DNA of 13,407 nucleotides from positions 1 to 13,407 of the forward strand of contig JAEZCB010000010.1 of NCBI GenBank assembly GCA_023412755.1, written 5' to 3'. The stretch comes from Bacteroidota bacterium. Its GTDB lineage: Bacteria > Bacteroidota > Bacteroidia > Flavobacteriales_F > PHOS-HE28. This document shows positions 7,778 to 13,407 of this stretch, one piece after another (within the stretch, counting starts at the first letter, position 1; each line of letters begins with the position of its first letter). The position numbers and the translations under genes are program-made. The notes beneath the pieces are model-generated. The model made no database searches, was not told the DNA's origin, and was given only the letters and a program-made list of their open reading frames with translations.

Positions 7778-7924
7778 CTATTCAGGAAATGGTCTCAATT
7801 CCTGGACGATCCTTGAAAAGTAACTCTTCAAGCGATACAAGTACGCCTTTGGTGGCGTATTTTGGTCGGCAACAATCATCAGGTCCGGCACGTAGAAGGG
7901 ATCACTGTAGTTGCAGCTACTCAT
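7778..7924 (-). CDS. Candidate 48-residue small protein, in frame with and upstream of the membrane protein
   Basis: This short open frame was read directly from the minus strand. It begins with ATG at 7924 (an alternative ATG at 7942 adds six residues) and ends with TAG at 7780-7778. The product reads like protein: it starts MSSCNYSDPFYVPDLM, continues through PPKAYLYRLKSYFSRIVQE and ends RPFPE. It has many aromatic residues, no membrane helix and an amphipathic basic C-terminal helix. It covers most of the 193-base gap that otherwise holds no gene. It lies 30 bases before the membrane-protein ATG in the same frame, and no other stop lies between the TAG and that ATG. It could be a small gene co-transcribed with the membrane protein, the remnant of a longer N-terminus cut by a nonsense change, or chance. 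I do not recognise a homologue. Confidence 0.35.
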   Translation of the reverse strand: MSSCNYSDPFYVPDLMIVADQNTPPKAYLYRLKSYFSRIVQELRPFPE

Positions 7925-7940
7925 CCATCCGGCACATACC

Positions 7941-8645
7941 ATGCGTCTCCATCATCTCTACGGGCCGATATTCAAGATCTGGCGTGTGAAACGGTTCGAG
8001 CAATTCCGCAAGACCATTTCACCCAAACCCAGTGATCGGATCCTGGATGTGGGCGGCTATCCGCACACCTGGACCAATACACCGCAGGATGTGGAGCTGA
8101 TCGAGTGCCTCAACCTGATCGTGTATCCATGGCCGGAGGAAAAGGACCATCCCGATCACCGCATCAGGATCATCGAGGGTAATGCCTGCGCGCTGCCTTA
8201 TGAGGATGGATCCTATCCGATCATCTTCAGCAATTCGGTGATCGAACATGTGGGCGACTACGAGGCACAAAAAGCCTTCGCGAGTGAAGTGCGCCGGGTG
8301 GGTCAGAAACTGTGGATCCAAACACCCGCCTATGAGTGTCCGCTGGAACCCCACTACCTGACCCCTTTTGTCCACTGGCTGCCGAAAGGTTTGCGCAGGA
8401 AGATCGCCCGTTACTTCACCCTGTGGGGTATTCTGGAGAAGCCTAACAAGGCCGCGATCGATGAGATGGTGGACTACACCCGCCTGCTCACCAAACGCGA
8501 GATGAAGGAATTGTTCCCCGATTGTGAGATCCGCGTGGAACGATTGCTGGGCATCATTCCGAAAAGCTACATCGCCATCCGCCTCGCTCCCGTGAAAGTG
8601 GTACTCCCGGATGATGCCGCCCAACGGAAGATTGCCTATGTGTAA
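7941..8645 (+). CDS. Class I SAM-dependent methyltransferase
   Basis: This is a 234-residue soluble protein with the class I methyltransferase fold. Motif I is RILDVGGYP at 33-41. An acidic residue at the end of strand 2 falls near VELIECLNL (51-59), and the motif after that is EGNACALPYEDGSYPIIFSNSVIEHV (79-104), where the asparagine-alanine-cysteine and the IEHV segment are typical of the Methyltransf_11 group. The rest (105-234) holds the KLWIQTPAYECPLEPHY segment (123-139) and a basic helical region. Substrate cannot be read from the sequence; relatives often act on small molecules, lipids or surface-sugar precursors. The ATG at 7941 was chosen. A TTG at 7911 in the same frame would add ten residues, but they look unlike a conserved start. 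The gene is divergent from the membrane-protein frame and followed after 107 bases by the UbiA gene. Confidence 0.85.
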   Translation: MRLHHLYGPIFKIWRVKRFEQFRKTISPKPSDRILDVGGYPHTWTNTPQDVELIECLNLIVYPWPEEKDHPDHRIRIIEGNACALPYEDGSYPIIFSNSVIEHVGDYEAQKAFASEVRRVGQKLWIQTPAYECPLEPHYLTPFVHWLPKGLRRKIARYFTLWGILEKPNKAAIDEMVDYTRLLTKREMKELFPDCEIRVERLLGIIPKSYIAIRLAPVKVVLPDDAAQRKIAYV

Positions 8646-8752
8646 GCGGCCAGCCCCATCAGCGTAGTAAGTTCGCGGGCCATGATCCTGCGGCCCGGTC
8701 ATCATACATGATCCATTTGTGATCCGCCACCAAGGTTTCATGTGCTGACCGG

Positions 8753-9781
8753 ATGCTGGCATTCATCAAACTCACACGGCCTCTCAACCTGCTGATCATC
8801 GCCATCACCATGTACCTTATGCGGCATGGTGTGATCGAGGGTAACCTGATCCGTGGCCTCCGGCAATTGCTTCGCCTTTCAGGGAACCAGGGAACGCTGG
8901 CCGAATTGGATATTCCGGCAGCCTTTGCGCCACAGATGCCAATGGACCATTTCCTGTTGCTGGTGCTGGGCACGGTGCTCATCGCCGCGGCAGGCAACAT
9001 CATCAATGATTATTTCGATACCCGCATAGACCGGATAAACAAACCGGATGAAGTGATCGTGGGCCGCAAGGTGAAAAGACGTGTGGCCATGACCGCGCAT
9101 CTCGTGCTGAGTGGTCTGGGCTTGTTGATGTCCGCGTATGTGGCGTGGCGCAGCGGCATGCTCCAGTGGATCTCCCTGCCCCTCTTCGCCATAGCCGCAC
9201 TTTGGTCCTACAGCACCGTATTGAAGAAACAACTGGTCATCGGCAACACCATGGTCGCCATTTTAACGGCGCTGGTACCGCTCACCGTTGGGCTGTACGA
9301 GATACCCATGCTGCGCGATGCTTTCAGCACCCCGCAGGTGATCACACTCCCGGATGGTGTTCAATATGCCGCTGAACCCGGGTTCCATGAGTTCTGGTAT
9401 TGGATCCTGGCCTATTCGGCATTCGCGTTCTTGAGCACGTTGGTGCGGGAGCTGCAAAAGGATATGGCCGATGTGAAAGGAGATCTGGCGGGTGGCTGCC
9501 GTACGGTGCCCATAGCATGGGGAATGCGGATGGCGAAAGGGCTTACGTTGTTCCACACGGCATTGCTGGTGATCGGGGTGCTCATCGTTCGCATGCTGCT
9601 TCCGGAGGATCGTATAACCTATTGGTACCTGGGCATCTGTGTGCTCGGGCCCCTGTTGCTCTCGGCCGGTTTCACATACCATGCACAGAACAGGATGGAA
9701 CATGTACGTGCAGGACAGATGATGAAGCTCGCCATGGTAATGGCCGTCTGTTTCTCCCTGCTCATACCTTATCTGCCTTGA
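8753..9781 (+). CDS. UbiA-family prenyltransferase, geranylgeranylglycerol-phosphate geranylgeranyltransferase-like
   Basis: This integral membrane protein of 342 residues belongs to the UbiA superfamily. The first aspartate-rich motif is NDYFDTRID at 85-93 (N85, D86, D89, D93), preceded by AAAGNII. The second is DMADVKGD at 237-244 (D237, D240, D244). Both motifs bind the Mg-pyrophosphate of the prenyl donor. INKPDEVIVGRKV (95-107), in the loop after motif one, and YSTVLKKQLVIGN (153-165) are typical of the geranylgeranylglycerol-phosphate geranylgeranyltransferase group that annotation pipelines name in Bacteroidota. That name comes from archaeal lipid enzymes; the actual acceptor in Bacteroidota is unclear and could be a quinone or lipid precursor. 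A loop at about 36-62 before helix two looks longer than I expect for the family. The stop codon overlaps a possible TTG start of maf, so the two are probably one transcript. Confidence 0.88.
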   Translation: MLAFIKLTRPLNLLIIAITMYLMRHGVIEGNLIRGLRQLLRLSGNQGTLAELDIPAAFAPQMPMDHFLLLVLGTVLIAAAGNIINDYFDTRIDRINKPDEVIVGRKVKRRVAMTAHLVLSGLGLLMSAYVAWRSGMLQWISLPLFAIAALWSYSTVLKKQLVIGNTMVAILTALVPLTVGLYEIPMLRDAFSTPQVITLPDGVQYAAEPGFHEFWYWILAYSAFAFLSTLVRELQKDMADVKGDLAGGCRTVPIAWGMRMAKGLTLFHTALLVIGVLIVRMLLPEDRITYWYLGICVLGPLLLSAGFTYHAQNRMEHVRAGQMMKLAMVMAVCFSLLIPYLP

Positions 9782-9795
9782 ACACCCCGCAAGAC

Positions 9796-10380
9796 ATGCC
9801 GCCGATCCACCCCTGGCGGCTCATTCTGGCCTCCGCCTCCCCACGGCGCCGTGAATTGCTCAAGGGGCTGGACCTTCCTGTGGAGATCACCAAAGTGGAT
9901 GTGGATGAAACTCCGCCCCCTGGAATGGATGATCGCGAGGTGGCCGAGCATCTCGCAGTGAAGAAGGCGAACGCCTGGCCGGGAACATTGGCTCCTGATC
10001 AGGCATTGATCACCGCCGATACCACCGTGCTGGTGGATGGCCATTTGCTGAACAAGCCGGAGGATGCCGCCGATGCCGCCCGCATGCTGGGCCTGCTCTC
10101 CGGCCGCATGCATCGTGTGCATACCGGCGTATGTCTCAAGACAATGGACCGGCAGGTGGCATTCACCGACATGGCCGAAGTGCATTTCGGGCGGCTGCAT
10201 CCGGAAGAGATCGCCTTCTATGTGCACCGCTACCGGCCATTCGACAAGGCCGGATCATACGGCGTGCAGGATTGGATCGGCTATGTGGCGGTGGAAAGGA
10301 TCGTGGGCAGCTTCTATACGGTGATGGGCCTCCCCCTCCACCGCGTGTACCAGGAATTGCGAAAACTGCCCCCTCCCTAG
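9796..10380 (+). CDS. maf: Maf family nucleoside triphosphate pyrophosphatase (dTTP/UTP type)
   Basis: This 194-residue protein, the usual Maf length, hydrolyses non-canonical or regulatory nucleoside triphosphates to the monophosphate plus pyrophosphate. The substrate-loop signature SASPRR is at 13-18. The metal/catalytic segment ITADTTV (72-78, D75) and the conserved lysine in NKPED (K87) follow. TGVCL (110-114) and FDKAGSYGVQDW (149-160) complete the set. The GVQ in the last motif points to the YhdE/BsMaf subgroup (dTTP, UTP and modified pyrimidine nucleotides) rather than the YceF (7-methyl-GTP) subgroup. The ATG at 9796 was chosen because it gives the expected short start before the first strand. 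A TTG at 9778 overlapping the UbiA stop would add six residues. It is followed by 32 bases with no gene before the next gene and its putative promoter. Confidence 0.92.
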   Translation: MPPIHPWRLILASASPRRRELLKGLDLPVEITKVDVDETPPPGMDDREVAEHLAVKKANAWPGTLAPDQALITADTTVLVDGHLLNKPEDAADAARMLGLLSGRMHRVHTGVCLKTMDRQVAFTDMAEVHFGRLHPEEIAFYVHRYRPFDKAGSYGVQDWIGYVAVERIVGSFYTVMGLPLHRVYQELRKLPPP

Positions 10381-10400
10381 CAAGTATCCTCAGCCACAGG

Positions 10401-10408
10401 TAGCTTTG
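10401..10408 (+). promoter_or_regulatory. Putative Bacteroidota -7 promoter element (TAGCTTTG)
   Basis: TAGCTTTG is an exact match to the Bacteroidota -7 consensus TAnnTTTG. It lies in the short gap after maf and ends four bases before the ATG at 10413, so the transcript would start at or very close to the start codon, giving a leaderless or near-leaderless message. No convincing -33 TTG is present at 17-23 bases upstream, which lowers confidence. The closest TTG, at about 10356, is too far. Confidence 0.5.
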
Positions 10409-10412
10409 TGGA

Positions 10413-11315
10413 ATGAAGATCCCTGGTGCGAGATCCATCGCGATCATCCTGCTCGGCCTCCTGGCTCCCGGGCTGCAGGCGCAATCGAAGAAGGGAGGGC
10501 CTTCTCTTACATGGAACAACGAGATCCGTGTGACACCGGAACAACTGGCGCATCTGGACACGGTGCTTCAGGGTCATGGGTTCACTGTATATGAGACCGA
10601 TGCGAAGACCTTGCTGGGCATATGGAGGAATGACCTGGCGGGGGTGAGCAAGGCCGTGGTCAATTCCAAACCCGCCTTTGCCACCGGGGCCAACATCGAT
10701 GCTGTTGCCGAAGGACCGGTGGATGTGGTCGCGGCGGCCACTTCGGACAAACGTACCGGCAACGCCAGATTGGTCGTGGCCTTCAAGCCGGCCGCGGATG
10801 GCAGCCTCAAGGATCAGCAGGCCCAGGAGCAATATGTGCATGACATGGCCGTGCGCTACAACAAGGAGGTGATCAATAAGCAGATCGAAGCTCAGGAGCG
10901 GTCCATGGGAAGGGCGGGCAGCAAAGCGGAGAAGAGCGGATCACAGCAGGCCAAGCTGGAAAAAAAGCTGAGCAAGGAGCGGTCGAAACTGGACAAGGTG
11001 AAAGCCAGCCGGACGAAGGAACAGGCGCGCAACGCGAAGTACCAGGGAGAAGTGGTTGGTGCCGAAAGCAAATTCAACCTTACCAATGACCCGAAAGACC
11101 TGAAACGCCTTACGAAAGCGAGGGCCCGGTTAGCAGATGGGGAACTGAAGGTGGCGAAGGTGATGGAACAAGAGGTGAAGCTGCAGGCCAACGTGAACAA
11201 GTACGAGGCCCAACTGCCTGAAGCCACGCGTGAGGCAGAGGGCCTGCAGGCAAAGCACGATGCGGAACAGAAGAAGCTGGACGCCCTGCGCTTAAAGCTG
11301 GAACAGGTGCGCTAA
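10413..11315 (+). CDS. Secreted coiled-coil protein of unknown function
   Basis: I do not recognise this 300-residue protein. It has a clear signal peptide (1-23: basic MKIPGARS, hydrophobic AIILLGLLAPG, cleavage after LQA before QS), so it is exported to the periplasm or beyond. Residues 30-130 form a small mixed alpha/beta-looking domain (EIRVTPEQLAHLDTVLQGHG at 37-56, DVVAAATSDKRTGNARLVVAF at 104-124), possibly two beta strands around a linker. From about 150 to the end it is Lys/Glu/Ala-rich with long predicted coiled coil; EKKLSKERSKLDKVKASR (183-200) and EQKKLDALRLKLEQ (285-298) show the heptad spacing. There is no T9SS sorting domain and no lipobox cysteine. A role as a periplasmic structural or scaffolding protein is possible but unproved. 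It likely has its own promoter (TAGCTTTG at 10401). It is convergent with the adhesin gene, with 8 bases between their stops. Confidence 0.82.
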   Translation: MKIPGARSIAIILLGLLAPGLQAQSKKGGPSLTWNNEIRVTPEQLAHLDTVLQGHGFTVYETDAKTLLGIWRNDLAGVSKAVVNSKPAFATGANIDAVAEGPVDVVAAATSDKRTGNARLVVAFKPAADGSLKDQQAQEQYVHDMAVRYNKEVINKQIEAQERSMGRAGSKAEKSGSQQAKLEKKLSKERSKLDKVKASRTKEQARNAKYQGEVVGAESKFNLTNDPKDLKRLTKARARLADGELKVAKVMEQEVKLQANVNKYEAQLPEATREAEGLQAKHDAEQKKLDALRLKLEQVR

Positions 11316-11323
11316 GCTGCCGT

Positions 11324-13407
11324 TCAGCGGAGCAACATCACGTGACCTTTTCGCTCCTGCGGGGTGCCGAAGGTGTCGGTCATCCGGAGCTGCCACACGT
11401 AAAGCCCTGTAGGCAACGCTCCACCCGGCGCATCACCATCCCAGCCCTGTTCATGGTCGGTGGTCTCATGCACAGGCCGGCCCCACCGATCGAAGATCGC
11501 CAGGTGGAAGTAGCGCGGTGAACGTACACTGGTGATCACCCGGAACACATCGTTCAGGCCATCGGAATCCGGTGTGAAGGCCGTAGGCACGTAAATGGCC
11601 AGTTCATCCTCCACACATACCTCCGTCATGGCCGAATGTGCGCATCCCATTTGGTTCCATACCTCCAGCACCACTTCATAGCAACCGACTCCTGGAAAGC
11701 TGAAACGGGGTGAGTGCAGATCCGTGGTGGAGCCATCTGGATCCCCGAACGACCATTGCCACTGGTCCGCGCCTTGGGTATGCTGGGTGAACTGGATATC
11801 CGGGTATTCCACGGTGGTGATCGGTGGCTGCGCACTGAAACTGGCCAGCGGAGAAGGATCCACGGTGACCGCATCTTCCAGGATGCTCTGTGCGGTACAT
11901 CCCAGATCATCGGTAACCGTGGCGGTCATGGTATATGTGCCGGCCGGGAAGCAGTGCTGTGTCTCCGGGCCTGAAAGCATGCCTGAGCCATCGCCGGGAT
12001 CGATCGCAATGGAACCATTGCCATCGGCGGAGATCGTGGTGCAATGCGGAGCGCAGCCATGATCATTTTGCACCAGGATCACTGGCGGTGCGGGACCACC
12101 CACCTGCACAAGTGTCTGCTGGTCCGGCGCGGTGCAGCCGTTGGCATCCACTGCGGCTATCGTGTATGTGGTGGTTTCCACCGGTGCCACCAGCGGCCCT
12201 TCCGGTGCGTAGGTCACGGTGTACGGCGGCGTACCACCCGAGACCACCGCCTGCAGTTCAAGGGTGCTGCCGGCGCACATGGACAATTCAGCCGGCACGG
12301 TAAGCGACAATGGCTCCGGTGAGCCGATCTCCGCTGTTGCCGTTCCGCTGCAGCCACGGCCATCTGCCACAGAGACCATGTATGATCCAGCGGACAATCC
12401 ATCGGCCAGTTCCATATCACCACCTGAGGGATACCATGCGTAGGTGTAGCCACCCGTGCCACCCTGAACGTCCACATCCGCCCATCCATCCGAGGCTCCC
12501 GCACAACTCACATCCCCCACTTCCACGGTGAGTACCAGCGGATCATCCTGCTGTTGCAGGTCCACGCTGGCCATTGCGCGACAAACCCCGGCGCCGGTCA
12601 CCACCACGGAATAGCTGCCTGCGTTCAATCCCGTGATCGTCGCGGTATTCGGTGCGGCTGGTGTCCACGTGTAGGTGAAGGGTCCGTTGCCTCCGGATAC
12701 CGTGGCCGTGATGCTGCCGTCGTTGCCAGCACATCCGGGATCGGTGGCCGCGAGTTCCACGCCGATGATGGTCACGGGCAGCACCACGGTGGATGCGGCA
12801 TTGCAGGCACTGGAAACGGTGAGGGCCACCTGATAGGTGCCCGGGCCGGGATAGGTGTGGCTCGCAGCGGCCGATGTGCTGGTGTTCGCACCGCCGGAGC
12901 CGGGATCACCGAAGTTCCACTGGAACATGGTGGGGCAAAGTGCGCTGGTGCTTTGGAATTCCACCGTATTGCCATCGCAGTTGAAGGCGAATGAAGCGGA
13001 ATTCGGCACAGCCTCACCGATCCATATGTCATCCACCGCCACACCATCGTATGCGTTGCAGGTGGTGCCGGAACCGAAGATGAAGCGGAACTTCACGCTG
13101 CTCTCCCCCGCCAGATCCGTGAGGCAATGCGATGCAGTGACCCATTCCCCGCTTCCCTGGCCACCAAAACAGCTGCCCACCGTGGGGCCCACGCGCCCAG
13201 ACCATCCATGTTTGGGCGAAGCCTGGTTCAGGGAATTGATGGAACCATGGTTGAACCAATACTGTTGCAGACAGTTTTGGGTGGAATTCACCGAGCCCAC
13301 ATTCTGCCAGGTGGATCCCTGATCGAGCGAATATTGGAAACCCAGTCCATCATACTGGAGTTCACATTCCCAGAAGAGTTTGAAGGAGATCCATGGATAC
13401 TCCAATC
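11324..13407 (-). CDS. T9SS-exported multidomain adhesin (PKD, SprB-like repeats, type-B sorting domain); 5' end beyond window
   Basis: Only the C-terminal 693 residues are visible. The frame is open to the window edge, and the first in-frame start-like codon there is an internal-looking TTG, so the true start lies outside. Order of domains (numbering from the visible edge): a MAM/concanavalin-like beta-sandwich (about 1-130; GFQYSLDQGSTWQNVG, FRFIFGS, YDGVAVDDIWIG); PKD 1 (about 137-213; FQWNFGDPGSG); two SprB-like repeats (about 224-285 and 300-360; CAGNDGS, CAGASDG, with SVSGG/QGGTGGY and AGSYxVxV turns); an Ig-like segment (about 368-437); a region ending ATVTDDLGC (to about 503); PKD 2 (about 518-598; WSFGDPDG); and a gliding-motility type-B C-terminal domain (604-693; YVPTAFTPDSDGLNDVF, FDRWGRPV, GLYVWQLRMTD, ending KGHVMLLR). 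Such proteins are exported by the type IX system and displayed or released as adhesins. A function in attachment or matrix is inferred. Confidence 0.92.
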   Translation of the reverse strand, partial: LEYPWISFKLFWECELQYDGLGFQYSLDQGSTWQNVGSVNSTQNCLQQYWFNHGSINSLNQASPKHGWSGRVGPTVGSCFGGQGSGEWVTASHCLTDLAGESSVKFRFIFGSGTTCNAYDGVAVDDIWIGEAVPNSASFAFNCDGNTVEFQSTSALCPTMFQWNFGDPGSGGANTSTSAAASHTYPGPGTYQVALTVSSACNAASTVVLPVTIIGVELAATDPGCAGNDGSITATVSGGNGPFTYTWTPAAPNTATITGLNAGSYSVVVTGAGVCRAMASVDLQQQDDPLVLTVEVGDVSCAGASDGWADVDVQGGTGGYTYAWYPSGGDMELADGLSAGSYMVSVADGRGCSGTATAEIGSPEPLSLTVPAELSMCAGSTLELQAVVSGGTPPYTVTYAPEGPLVAPVETTTYTIAAVDANGCTAPDQQTLVQVGGPAPPVILVQNDHGCAPHCTTISADGNGSIAIDPGDGSGMLSGPETQHCFPAGTYTMTATVTDDLGCTAQSILEDAVTVDPSPLASFSAQPPITTVEYPDIQFTQHTQGADQWQWSFGDPDGSTTDLHSPRFSFPGVGCYEVVLEVWNQMGCAHSAMTEVCVEDELAIYVPTAFTPDSDGLNDVFRVITSVRSPRYFHLAIFDRWGRPVHETTDHEQGWDGDAPGGALPTGLYVWQLRMTDTFGTPQERKGHVMLLR

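Noticed and set aside
7812..7832. Inverted repeat CTTGAA / TTCAAG in the gap before the methyltransferase gene
   Set aside because: A short stem with a nine-base loop that falls inside the candidate small reading frame. It shows no operator-like context.
8676..8697. Inverted repeat CGGGCC / GGCCCG with a 10-base loop after the methyltransferase gene
   Set aside because: The stem is only six base pairs and no T-run follows, so it does not qualify as an intrinsic terminator. GC-rich DNA produces such pairs by chance.
10748..10755. CAAACGTA, which reads TACGTTTG on the minus strand (a -7-like box)
   Set aside because: It lies in the middle of the secreted coiled-coil gene with no minus-strand gene downstream to serve.
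13403..13405. TTG on the minus strand as the start of the adhesin gene
   Set aside because: No signal peptide follows it, although a T9SS cargo needs one, and the sequence enters the middle of a beta-sandwich domain. The gene must start beyond the window.
1..13407. A defence system, phage, insertion sequence, CRISPR array or RNA gene
   Set aside because: I scanned for transposase motifs, terminal repeats, regularly spaced repeats, tRNA-like cloverleafs and rRNA stretches and found none. The gene content is core biogenesis and envelope function.

Overview
The window comes from a high-GC member of the Bacteroidota, probably a Flavobacteriales-like lineage. The evidence is a type-B type IX secretion (gliding-motility-type) C-terminal domain on a large adhesin, a Bacteroidota-style cytochrome c maturation cluster (ccmB-ccmC-ccmD-like-ccmE-ccmF), a Rossmann/DUF2520 gene, a UbiA enzyme of the geranylgeranylglycerol-phosphate group next to maf, and a TAnnTTTG-type -7 box. 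The placement below phylum level is inference.

Region 1 (about 1-5912, + strand): an unrecognised gene is followed by a tightly packed ccm run. The ccm junctions overlap by a few bases or are separated by short gaps, which suggests co-transcription. The products would handle heme on the outer face of the inner membrane and attach it to apocytochromes c. Two traits differ from the E. coli system. CcmE carries CPSKY (a CXXXY signature) where the heme-binding histidine normally sits. CcmC and CcmF carry large extra extracytoplasmic parts. No CcmA, CcmG or CcmH is present in the window.

Region 2 (5931-10380): a DUF2520 gene (+), a five-helix membrane protein of unknown role (-) with a possible 48-codon reading frame just upstream in the same frame, a class I SAM methyltransferase (+), a UbiA prenyltransferase (+) and maf (+). 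DUF2520, UbiA and maf are, as I recall, a recurrent neighbourhood in Bacteroidota, and here they are split by the convergent membrane gene and the methyltransferase.

Region 3 (10381-13407): a secreted coiled-coil protein of unknown function with a TAGCTTTG box only four bases before its ATG, then, convergent with it, the 3' two kilobases of a multidomain T9SS adhesin (MAM/concanavalin-like region, PKD, two SprB-like repeats, Ig-like, PKD, sorting domain) whose start lies beyond the window.

Genes fill nearly everything. No gap exceeds about 200 bases, and I see no tRNA, rRNA, CRISPR array, insertion sequence or convincing intrinsic terminator. Most of the window is conserved core metabolism and envelope biology. 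The points most worth a second look are the CXXXY CcmE, the TAG-separated small frame upstream of the membrane protein, and the unrecognised secreted and leading genes.
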